A DNA stretch of 6,837 bases from NCBI GenBank assembly GCA_007125255.1, contig SLDM01000469.1, positions 1 to 6,837 of the forward strand. The letters run 5' to 3'. The DNA comes from Phycisphaerales bacterium. Its GTDB lineage: Bacteria > Planctomycetota > Phycisphaerae > Phycisphaerales > SM1A02. Both the position numbers and the translations under genes were made by a program. Below, one piece after another: positions 1 to 4,783 of the stretch; the stretch's first letter is position 1; each line of letters opens with the position of its first letter. The notes beneath the pieces were generated by a model. That model did not search any database and had not been told where the DNA came from. It saw only the letters and a list, made by a program, of their open reading frames with translations.

Positions 1-873
1 CGCGCCCGCAATGAGGGCCCGACCGAGCGGGCCCACTTCTCGGTCTTCATCATCACGACGCTGGTTCTCTCGGTCGGTCTCTGGGTGGTCTATATGGCGC
101 TCAATGGGGGCGGCCCGCGGCCCAGTCAGCGCCCGTCCGTGAGCCCGGCTTCGGCGCCGGCCGGCATCACGCGCGACGACGGCTGGAAGGTGGACTTCCT
201 GGTCGGCGATCACCTCCCGCCCGTTCTTCTCGTCCCCTTTGCCGCCGACGGGTCGATCGATCCGCGTCCGGAACCGCACCGCGGCACGATCGAATCGCTC
301 GAGAAGGCCGGCTACCGCGTCGTCAACGATCCGGAACTGCTGAATGAAGAGGTCACGGAAGCGATCCGGGCGTGGCGAACCCCGGGGGCCGATGCCGGCA
401 TGCGGGATCTCATCGAGGACTGGCTTGCCGAGAACGAACTCCAGGGATTTCTTCGCATCATGGACTCCGCAGACGAGCGTTCGGTCGACCACTATCACTC
501 GAACCGCAACCATGCCTCCCAGCGCCGCTGGCTCCGGCCGCTGCCCGCGCCGGCCGGCGGCGCATCGGTGCTCTGGGTCAACGATCACCCGGCCCGGCGG
601 TCACCGGAGATCCGTCGGCAGGCCGACCGCATGAACCGCATGCTCGAGTTGAACGGCTGGACGATCATCGAGGACACGGAGCTCGAAGCCCGCACCCGGC
701 CGCACCTGCCCTCCCCGCTCCACGAAGCCGAAGGTTCGATCTCAAGTCGGCTCGAACCGCTCATGCGCGAGGCGGGGCTTGACGGCCTGGTCGGGATCTA
801 CGCCCCGCCCTCCGACTCGGCCGGCGAAGAGCGGGCCCGCGGCGTCATCTACCGCGTTCCGGCAAACAACTGA
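1..873 (+). CDS. Single-pass membrane protein with duplicated alpha/beta unit, unknown function (5' partial)
   Basis: The frame is open from base 1, so the gene begins upstream of the window. A GTG at 85 lies inside the membrane helix and is not a credible start. Codons 13-34 of the window encode a hydrophobic helix (FSVFIITTLVLSVGLWVVYMAL), preceded by a charged stretch. A Pro/Ser/Ala-rich linker follows, then a soluble domain of about 220 residues. That domain seems to be two tandem copies of one unit (about 223-459 and 568-798). Each copy starts with a short beta strand (VLLV or VLWV). Exactly 25 residues later comes a helix-strand element (LEKAGYRVVNDPEL or LELNGWTIIEDTEL), and each copy ends in a helix-strand element (LAENELQGFLRI or MREAGLDGLVGI). 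VLWVNDHP is loosely reminiscent of the first strand of response-regulator receiver domains, but no complete phosphoacceptor set is visible. I do not recognise the family. The stop is TGA at 871-873. The frame and anchor are secure; the function is unknown. Confidence 0.85.
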   Translation, partial: RARNEGPTERAHFSVFIITTLVLSVGLWVVYMALNGGGPRPSQRPSVSPASAPAGITRDDGWKVDFLVGDHLPPVLLVPFAADGSIDPRPEPHRGTIESLEKAGYRVVNDPELLNEEVTEAIRAWRTPGADAGMRDLIEDWLAENELQGFLRIMDSADERSVDHYHSNRNHASQRRWLRPLPAPAGGASVLWVNDHPARRSPEIRRQADRMNRMLELNGWTIIEDTELEARTRPHLPSPLHEAEGSISSRLEPLMREAGLDGLVGIYAPPSDSAGEERARGVIYRVPANN

Positions 874-913
874 TACCTTTTCCAGGATCAGATCCGGACG
901 AGCAGTGCAATAA

Positions 914-941
914 CCGCGGAGGACGCGGAGAGAACGCGGAG
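914..941 (+). repeat. CGCGGAGAG-type purine-rich repeat, left copy
   Basis: The sequence is CCGCGGAGGACGCGGAGAG followed by AACGCGGAG, a short periodic repeat of CGCGGAG units with a strong purine bias on the plus strand. It matches the reverse complement of 1106-1131 except for one substitution and a 2-base insertion. Confidence 0.7.
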
Positions 942-1105
942 TGGGACGAAAAGACACGCTGGCGCGATCAATGGCGGCGCGTCAGGAATCGGCGAGAGTG
1001 ACCGGCAGGGACGAAAGCGTTCAGCAAAGGCATCCGGAGGAGGGCCGCAGGCTGGCGCCTCCAATCTCCCACTGCGTCACTCCCTTTCTCATCTCCTCTG
1101 CCCTT

Positions 1106-1134
1106 CTCCGCGCTCTCCGCGCCCTCCGCGGTGA
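1106..1134 (-). repeat. CGCGGAGAG-type purine-rich repeat, right (inverted) copy
   Basis: Read on the minus strand this is TCACCGCGGAGGGCGCGGAG followed by AGCGCGGAG, the inverted counterpart of 914-941. The two copies face each other across about 165 bp and could in principle pair in a transcript or form a long foldback. I recall similar CGCGGAGA strings recurring in intergenic DNA of diverse environmental bacteria, but that could not be checked here. Confidence 0.7.
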
Positions 1135-1203
1135 ATCTCCTTTCGCACCCGAGTCTGAATCTGGGATTCGTATAAGCGCCGAGGTTCGGTTCCGCTCCCG
1201 GCA

Positions 1204-1752
1204 TCAGTCCTCCGGCACCCGCGCGAGTCCGGGCAGAAGCGGATCTGCTCCGTCCAGGGTGTCATCGGAGAGAATCTTCGTGTGGTAGGGCATCGGGCCG
1301 AGGACGTACTGATCAAGGTCGAGCAGGGAGCTCTCCCCCCGGCGATCGCCCTGCCGGTCCACCGGGCCGCCCGGCAGGACGGTGAGCACGACGCGCGTGA
1401 GCAGAAAATCAATCGCGTCGTCGTCGGGGTAGATTCGCAACTGCGCCCGTTCGGACGCCAGGCGCAGGGATCCGCTCCGCATGCGGAAGTTCTTGTATTC
1501 GCCGGTTTCCGGGTCCACGCCGCTGGCGCTGATCCACCACGAGCCGAACTGGCCGCCATCTTCCAGACCGGGTCTCCGGCTCTTGTGCAGCAGCACCTGC
1601 TGAACCTCCCGGTGCACTTCTGAAACCGACATCCCGGGTGGGTCCTGCTTCAGCAGCAGCAGGAGTCCGCCGACCAGACAACCGGCCACCAGCGCCGGCA
1701 CCAGCAGCTTGAGCGGATTCAGCCTGGAGGTTTTCTTTGCTTGGTCCGACAT
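1204..1752 (-). CDS. Small membrane-anchored protein of unknown function (182 aa)
   Basis: The predicted protein begins MSDQAKKTSRLNPLK, a short positively charged N-terminus. A single hydrophobic helix follows (about residues 16-36, LLVPALVAGCLVGGLLLLLK), then a soluble region of about 145 residues outside the membrane. The soluble part includes GGQFGSWWISASGVDPETGEYKN (shown in part by its WW and DPETGEY features), a strand-rich stretch, and a Pro/Leu-rich C-terminus. It has no Cys or His cluster and no catalytic motif I recognise. I chose ATG at 1752 because it puts the membrane helix next to a basic N-terminus. An in-frame ATG at 1818 would add 22 residues (MYQTRPIVREKLGES...), and the frame stays open to 2124, but that extension reads through repeat DNA. 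No clear Shine-Dalgarno sequence supports either start. The gene is convergent with the first gene and follows the DUF1570-like gene on the same strand after 643 bp, so shared transcription is doubtful. Confidence 0.72.
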   Translation of the reverse strand: MSDQAKKTSRLNPLKLLVPALVAGCLVGGLLLLLKQDPPGMSVSEVHREVQQVLLHKSRRPGLEDGGQFGSWWISASGVDPETGEYKNFRMRSGSLRLASERAQLRIYPDDDAIDFLLTRVVLTVLPGGPVDRQGDRRGESSLLDLDQYVLGPMPYHTKILSDDTLDGADPLLPGLARVPED

Positions 1753-1829
1753 AGGCGCCCTGACACGGCCGGGACTCTCCCCGAGCTTCTCTCGCACGAT
1801 CGGCCGCGTCTGATACATCAGATCGACCG

Positions 1830-1856
1830 AATCGCCGGAGTGATTGACCGGCGATT
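1830..1856. repeat. 9-bp inverted repeat, possible regulatory hairpin upstream of the small membrane gene
   Basis: AATCGCCGG (1830-1838) and CCGGCGATT (1848-1856) are perfect reverse complements separated by 9 bases. The sequence GATTGACCG occurs twice within and beside the hairpin (1842-1850 and 1853-1861). It lies about 80-100 bp upstream of the minus-strand gene starting at 1752, so it could be an operator or a 5' leader hairpin. No U-run follows it on either strand. Confidence 0.45.
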
Positions 1857-1869
1857 GACCGAAGAAACC

Positions 1870-1887
1870 GGAAAACCCGGTCGGGTT
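1870..1887 (-). terminator. Weak candidate intrinsic terminator for the upstream minus-strand gene
   Basis: On the minus strand AACCC and GGGTT pair across a 4-base loop (GACC), and the right arm runs into TTTT before CC. The stem is only 5 bp and the U-run is short. If it works, it would end transcription arriving from the DUF1570-like gene and separate that gene from the small membrane gene. Confidence 0.28.
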
Positions 1888-1942
1888 ATCGGGACTGTGA
1901 CACGTCAACCGGGGAGAAGCAGAGGCACGAAGCACGGGAGGA

Positions 1943-1982
1943 GTGATTGAGTTACGAAGTAACGGAGAGACGGAGTGACGGA
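1943..1982 (+). repeat. Octamer tandem array, consensus GTAACGGA, five units
   Basis: Five consecutive 8-bp units can be read: GTGATTGA, GTTACGAA, GTAACGGA, GAGACGGA and GTGACGGA. The unit is purine-rich on the plus strand. A second five-unit array of the same consensus occurs in the opposite orientation at 4450-4489. A GGCACGAAG-like stretch lies just upstream (about 1922-1938). Confidence 0.8.
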
Positions 1983-2008
1983 CGTGGTGGACGGCGCTGA
2001 GCGCTTCT

Positions 2009-2147
2009 CGAACGCAGTGAGCACTCTGCGCGCCCGCACTGCCGACTCGCTGCGCTCGCTGGCAGTGGCACCCGTCGGTGCGCGCCCGATCGTCTGTACC
2101 GGGGTGCCACGGACAGAGGGCCACCGGGAGTCGGCCGTGCGGGATGG
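2009..2147 (+). repeat. 139-bp direct repeat with foldback element, copy 1
   Basis: This matches 2220-2358 at a constant offset of 211 bp with 7 mismatches by eye (about 95% identity). Its core, 2033-2143, is bounded by 16-bp inverted repeats (2033-2048 and 2128-2143, one mismatch). Inside is a perfect 9-bp inverted pair, GTGGCACCC (2065-2073) and GGGTGCCAC (2102-2110). The element has no coding capacity and resembles a MITE- or REP-type palindromic unit. Three of its differences from copy 2 fall where they weaken or remove base pairing. I see no clear target-site duplication. Confidence 0.85.
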
Positions 2148-2219
2148 AACGACGGTTTCCCGATCAACATTGTCCGTCATCGGGACATTCCGAAGCTGTC
2201 CTGCGCGCCCGGAGCGGAC

Positions 2220-2358
2220 CGAACGCAGTGAACGTTCCGCGCGCCCGCACTGCCGACTCGCTGCGCTCGCTGGCAGTGGCACCCGTCGGTGCGCGCCCGA
2301 GCGTCTGTACCGGGGTGCCACGGACAGAGGGCCGCAGGGAGTCGGCCGTGCGGGATGG
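2220..2358 (+). repeat. 139-bp direct repeat with foldback element, copy 2 (better-paired copy)
   Basis: This is the second copy of the repeat at 2009-2147, with its palindromic core at 2244-2354. The outer stem extends to 22 bp with two mismatches (2244-2265 with 2333-2354), because CTGCG at 2261-2265 pairs with CGCAG at 2333-2337. The inner 9-bp stem (2276-2284 with 2313-2321) is perfect. Just before the core, 2221-2237 forms a separate hairpin, GAACG - loop - CGTTC, which copy 1 has lost. The repeat ends 37 bp from the stop of the minus-strand DUF1570-like gene, so that gene's transcript would carry it in its 3' end unless terminated first. Confidence 0.85.
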
Positions 2359-2395
2359 CAAGAAGGCACGGAGGTGTGCACGCAGACGGACCCGT

Positions 2396-3919
2396 TCAGT
2401 GGGCGATGATCTCGTAGGAGAACGTGTTCTCGTCGCGGTCCCGGATCCACTTCACCCCCAGCTCATGCGGCCGCAGGTGGCGCGTTCGCAGGAGCGGCGG
2501 CGTGGGGTTCTCTTCCTCGAGCTGCCGTTCCCGGCGGGGAATCCGGCGCGGGTCGAGTTGCGTCAGCTCAAAGACGGGCGCTTCCCGGGCCAGTTCATCC
2601 CGGGGGATCTCAAACAGCGCATCGTCACTGGCCTTGAGCGTCACCGACACGTGCTGCGACTGCAGGTTGTAGGTGAACTCGATGGCCCGCAACTGTTCCT
2701 TCAGTTCTTCCAGCGTCTCCGGGTAGATCTCCCGTCTGCTCAGTTCGAGGATCCCCGCCGCGAGAAACTCCGCGCGTTCCATCGCGGTGACGAACGCACT
2801 CGGGCGCGCGGTCATCGCGTATTCGCGCCACCGCCTCTCGAACGCATCCAGGTTGTTGGTCTCGAAGGCGGTGGTAAAGGCCTGCTCGGAGGTATGGCCC
2901 CGGTTCATGAGCGCCAGGTAGCGCTCGAAGGCGCTCTGGTACCGCCCGTTCTCCCCGTAGATCAGAAAGTGCACCATCGACCACGCCTGGTTGTACTGCG
3001 TACGGGCGGAGAGGCGGCGGACGGAATCCAGCCACTCCTGGCTGCTCATGGTGATCATCTCCCGGAACGGAATGATGCGACCCTCCTCGATGTCGCTGCG
3101 AATGTCGTGCAGCACGCGCAGGTTGGACTGCCCCATCACCAGCGTGCGCCCCACGAGAACCGATTCGCCGAAGAACTCCGCCAGACCCTCGTTCACCCAG
3201 ATCGGCAGGTCACGGCCGAAGCGGCTGTGGGCGAACTGATGAAACGCTTCGTGCTGAACCGTATGGATGACCCGCGACCAGGGGGTGTCGCCGACCCAGA
3301 ACGCCAGGCCGCCACCTTCGTGATGGACGAAGAACATGCCGGCGGACCCGATGCCGTTGATCCCCCACCGCGACTGAAGCGTGTACAGATAGTCATCGCG
3401 CGACTGAAACATGAGCACGTTGAAGTGCTCTTCTCCGCGAAGCTGCAGGTTGCCCAGCACCCGCAGAAAGTGGTCGAACATCAGGTTGAGATTCTGCCCC
3501 AGCTCACGGGTCCGCTCATCGGAAAGGTCGCTCTTGATCCAGTAGCGTCCGACTCGCCCCTCCTTCGCCCGGTCCCACCACGCCTGCTGCTGCTGCCCAC
3601 CCCGGCCGCGCGGGGTCCGTCCCCGCTGGGCCGTCGCCGGAAGAAGGAGTTCCGGAGTGAATAGTGAAGCGTGGACCACCTCCGCCGGCTCCGTGAACTC
3701 CGGAGCAAGCGAGCGTACCGGAGGGTCATCCGAGGCCGTCTCACCGGGTGTGCCGAGCGCGCTCGGTCCTCCGGGAAGAGCACCGATCGCCAGCGCGAAG
3801 AGCAGCACCGAATAGAACCATCCCGGCGCTCGCCGTGAGAACCGGCCGCGCGACAGCCGCTCGCGATCGGGTCCGTCTCTCCGCCCGCCGGCGGCCGCCT
3901 TCAGCGTAGTCTGACGCAT
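2396..3919 (-). CDS. Exported DUF1570-like zinc metalloprotease homologue
   Basis: Residue numbers below count from the alternative GTG at 3946 (516 aa); I prefer ATG at 3919, residue 10, giving 507 aa. Neither start has a good Shine-Dalgarno sequence. A long basic N-region is followed by a hydrophobic segment (about 43-58, WFYSVLLFALAIGALP), which looks like a signal peptide or membrane anchor. A low-complexity linker follows, containing RGRGGQQQQ (about 113-121). The catalytic-type domain has HEAFH at 232-236 and LPIWVNEGLAEFF at 247-259. This is the HExxH plus downstream NEG glutamate pattern of gluzincin metallopeptidases: His232 and His236 would bind zinc, Glu233 would be the catalytic base, and Glu253 the third ligand. 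The segment YNQAWSMVHFLIYG (317-330) and the following helical region are also typical of DUF1570 proteins, which I know mainly from planctomycetes. The C-terminal ~130 residues are less recognisable and end in EIIAH. The key residues are present, so activity is plausible, but the substrate is unknown. The gene is divergent from the coiled-coil gene. Confidence 0.88.
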   Translation of the reverse strand: MRQTTLKAAAGGRRDGPDRERLSRGRFSRRAPGWFYSVLLFALAIGALPGGPSALGTPGETASDDPPVRSLAPEFTEPAEVVHASLFTPELLLPATAQRGRTPRGRGGQQQQAWWDRAKEGRVGRYWIKSDLSDERTRELGQNLNLMFDHFLRVLGNLQLRGEEHFNVLMFQSRDDYLYTLQSRWGINGIGSAGMFFVHHEGGGLAFWVGDTPWSRVIHTVQHEAFHQFAHSRFGRDLPIWVNEGLAEFFGESVLVGRTLVMGQSNLRVLHDIRSDIEEGRIIPFREMITMSSQEWLDSVRRLSARTQYNQAWSMVHFLIYGENGRYQSAFERYLALMNRGHTSEQAFTTAFETNNLDAFERRWREYAMTARPSAFVTAMERAEFLAAGILELSRREIYPETLEELKEQLRAIEFTYNLQSQHVSVTLKASDDALFEIPRDELAREAPVFELTQLDPRRIPRRERQLEEENPTPPLLRTRHLRPHELGVKWIRDRDENTFSYEIIAH

Positions 3920-4010
3920 ACTCAGAAGTGTACTCGCTCCCCTCACCGGCGTGAAACGAAATCCACCGATTGAGCCCCCGCACTTCCCCGGACATGAACA
4001 AGCTGCGAAG

Positions 4011-4041
4011 CACCAGCCTGACCGCCGCGGCCCTTCGTGCC
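4011..4041 (-). repeat. GGCACGAAG-containing dispersed repeat, copy 1
   Basis: On the minus strand this reads GGCACGAAGGGCCGCGGCGG and then TCAGGCTGGTG. It matches 4417-4444 at 26 of 28 aligned positions, with a 3-base gap, in the same orientation about 400 bp away. Confidence 0.65.
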
Positions 4042-4094
4042 TTCGCTGAGTACCTCTCGTCCCTGCGGGTCACTCGCGCAGTTTCCGAAGCGCC

Positions 4095-4131
4095 AAAAAA
4101 TGGATCGACCGGGACATGCCCGGTCGACCCA
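4095..4131 (-). terminator. Strong orphan intrinsic terminator on the minus strand
   Basis: On the minus strand TCGACCGGG (4127-4119) and CCCGGTCGA (4113-4105) form a perfect 9-bp stem with a 5-base loop. A further TGG/CCA pairing beyond one mismatch extends it to 13 positions with 12 pairs. The stem is followed at once by TTTTTT (4100-4095). This is a textbook rho-independent terminator, yet no protein gene ends just before it on that strand: the sequence behind it is repeat DNA and then the divergent gene. It may end a small RNA or antisense transcript, or be part of a mobile repeat. It would also insulate the DUF1570-like gene. Confidence 0.72.
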
Positions 4132-4175
4132 CATGGGGGAAAAGGAGAAGTACCGTTGATTGCCTGCCTGCTCGT

Positions 4176-4227
4176 CAGTCCCGGGAGCCAGTCCCCGGAG
4201 CCAGTTTCTGTAACCAGTCCCGGGTCG
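4176..4227. repeat. 13-bp tandem repeat, four units, one of them diverged
   Basis: Consecutive 13-bp units start with CAGT: CAGTCCCGGGAGC (4176-4188), CAGTCCCCGGAGC (4189-4201), CAGTTTCTGTAAC (4202-4214, diverged) and CAGTCCCGGGTCG (4215-4227). The last unit runs directly into the 10-bp repeat array that follows. Confidence 0.75.
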
Positions 4228-4258
4228 TCCCGGGTCGTCCCGGGTCGTCCCGGGTCGG
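4219..4258. repeat. 10-bp tandem repeat CCCGGGTCGT, four units
   Basis: CCCGGGTCGT occurs at 4219-4228, 4229-4238 and 4239-4248. A fourth unit, 4249-4258, differs only at its last base. Each unit contains the palindrome CCCGGG. The array seems to have grown from the end of the adjacent 13-bp repeat, with which it shares CCCGGG. Its copy number may vary between strains. Confidence 0.9.
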
Positions 4259-4416
4259 TCGCGTGCCCGTCGACGAGCTCTCTCGTGCCGTGGGAACAAC
4301 TCTTTTACGGCCGAGTCTCTTCCTTCGTTCGCACCTTTCGGCACCTTTTTTAGCTGACCTGTTTTGAGCTGATCCTGATTGACAAACCTCGAACCTGCCC
4401 GGCACGAACGGCGAGT

Positions 4417-4444
4417 CACCAGGCTGACCGCGCCCCTTCGTGCC
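4417..4444 (-). repeat. GGCACGAAG-containing dispersed repeat, copy 2
   Basis: On the minus strand this reads GGCACGAAGGGGCGCGG and then TCAGCCTGGTG, the counterpart of 4011-4041. It sits next to the octamer array at 4450-4489, just as the plus-strand array at 1943-1982 has a GGCACGAAG-like stretch beside it. Confidence 0.65.
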
Positions 4445-4449
4445 ACCAT

Positions 4450-4489
4450 TCACCCACCTCGTCACTCCGTTACTTCGATACTCCGTTAC
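4450..4489 (-). repeat. Octamer tandem array, consensus GTAACGGA, five units (inverted orientation)
   Basis: On the minus strand the units are GTAACGGA, GTATCGAA, GTAACGGA, GTGACGAG and GTGGGTGA. They match the five-unit array at 1943-1982 in unit length and consensus but lie on the opposite strand. Confidence 0.8.
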
Positions 4490-4569
4490 TTTGCCCTCCT
4501 CCGCAGCTCGTCTCCCGACGCCTGATTCCGAAGTGGAACTGGTATGACGGGTGCGGGTTCAGGTGCCAA

Positions 4570-4592
4570 GCTTCGTCCCGTCCGGGCGAAGC
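4570..4592. repeat. Strong hairpin (10-bp stem with one bulge) of unknown role
   Basis: GCTTCG (4570-4575) plus CCCG (4577-4580) pair with CGGG (4583-4586) plus CGAAGC (4587-4592), leaving T4576 as a bulge; the tip would open to make a loop. No U-run follows on either strand, so it is not a typical intrinsic terminator. It lies about 190 bp upstream of the coiled-coil gene. Confidence 0.5.
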
Positions 4593-4703
4593 AGTCCGTC
4601 GCGCGGCCGGGCGCCAGAGCAATCATCCGGCCCGAAAAGCGTGATTCACCCGCGGCGCGATCCTAGCATGCTCTGAAGCCGTACTATTCAGGAGCAGGTC
4701 GCG

Positions 4704-4724
4704 CCGGCCGGGTCCGCCGGCCGG
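4704..4724 (+). promoter_or_regulatory. GC-only hairpin in the presumed leader of the coiled-coil gene
   Basis: CCGGCCGG occurs at 4704-4711 and 4717-4724 around a 5-base loop. Because the unit is self-complementary this is a perfect 8-bp stem made only of G-C pairs. A second small hairpin can form at 4748-4761 (GGCCC - GACC - GGGCC). Both lie 20-80 bp before the ATG at 4784. If they are inside the transcript they would affect translation or transcription of that gene. The position of the transcription start is not known. Confidence 0.4.
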
Positions 4725-4783
4725 AATCTCTCCCCCCAGGCCGACCCGGCCCGACCGGGCCCACAACCAGGACGGACCTCCCC

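Larger units (their letters stand above)
874..1203. other. Intergenic region with inverted repeat pair, between convergent genes
   Basis: This 330-bp gap lies between the ends of two convergent genes. It holds a CGCGGAGAG-type repeat near its left side (914-941) and an inverted copy near its right side (1106-1134). The short open frames crossing it on both strands are low-complexity translations of the repeats and have no credible start. I see no convincing U-tract terminator for either flanking gene. The GGATC/GATCC palindrome at 885-895 has no room for a loop. Confidence 0.6.
1753..2395. other. Repeat-rich intergenic region between two minus-strand genes
   Basis: This 643-bp gap contains, from left to right, a 9-bp hairpin (1830-1856), a short hairpin that could act as a minus-strand terminator (1874-1887), a GGCACGAAG-like stretch (about 1922-1938), an octamer tandem array (1943-1982), and two direct copies of a 139-bp repeat that includes a foldback element (2009-2147 and 2220-2358). 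Every longer open frame here is composed of the repeats. I see no protein gene. Confidence 0.7.
3920..4783. other. Long divergent intergenic region with several repeat families
   Basis: About 860 bp separate two divergent genes, and no protein gene is visible. The region holds two copies of a GGCACGAAG-containing repeat (4011-4041 and 4417-4444), a minus-strand intrinsic terminator (4095-4131), 13-bp and 10-bp tandem repeats (4176-4258), a diverged tandem pair around 4350-4380, an octamer array (4450-4489), and strong hairpins at 4570-4592 and 4704-4724. The terminator points away from the coiled-coil gene and lies upstream of the DUF1570-like gene, so it may close an unidentified minus-strand transcript. 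Promoters for both flanking genes must lie here, but I see no convincing -35/-10 pair. Confidence 0.65.

Noticed and set aside
1753..2124. Upstream extension of the small membrane gene to a 306-residue protein
   Set aside because: The added part translates the hairpins, octamer array and foldback repeat and has no protein-like features. ATG 1752 gives a sensible basic N-terminus and membrane helix.
2078..3664. A 528-codon open frame on the plus strand
   Set aside because: It begins inside the direct repeats and then runs antisense to the DUF1570-like gene. The minus-strand product has clear motifs (HEAFH, NEGLAEFF); the plus-strand translation has none and is a by-product of high GC.
3929..3934. 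TACACT on the minus strand as a -10 box for a nearly leaderless DUF1570-like transcript
   Set aside because: Only 4 of 6 positions match the consensus and no recognisable -35 box lies at the right distance.
4176..4258. Possible CRISPR array
   Set aside because: The units are 10 and 13 bp and directly abutting, with no spacers and no cas genes nearby.
4379..4407. A perfect TTGACA on the plus strand that might be a -35 box
   Set aside because: The sequence 17 bases downstream (GCACGA) does not resemble a -10 box, and the coiled-coil gene starts some 380 bp further on.
3943..4465. Several open frames of 80-170 codons in the divergent gap on both strands
   Set aside because: They translate tandem and dispersed repeats, overlap one another in different frames and lack ribosome-binding sites.
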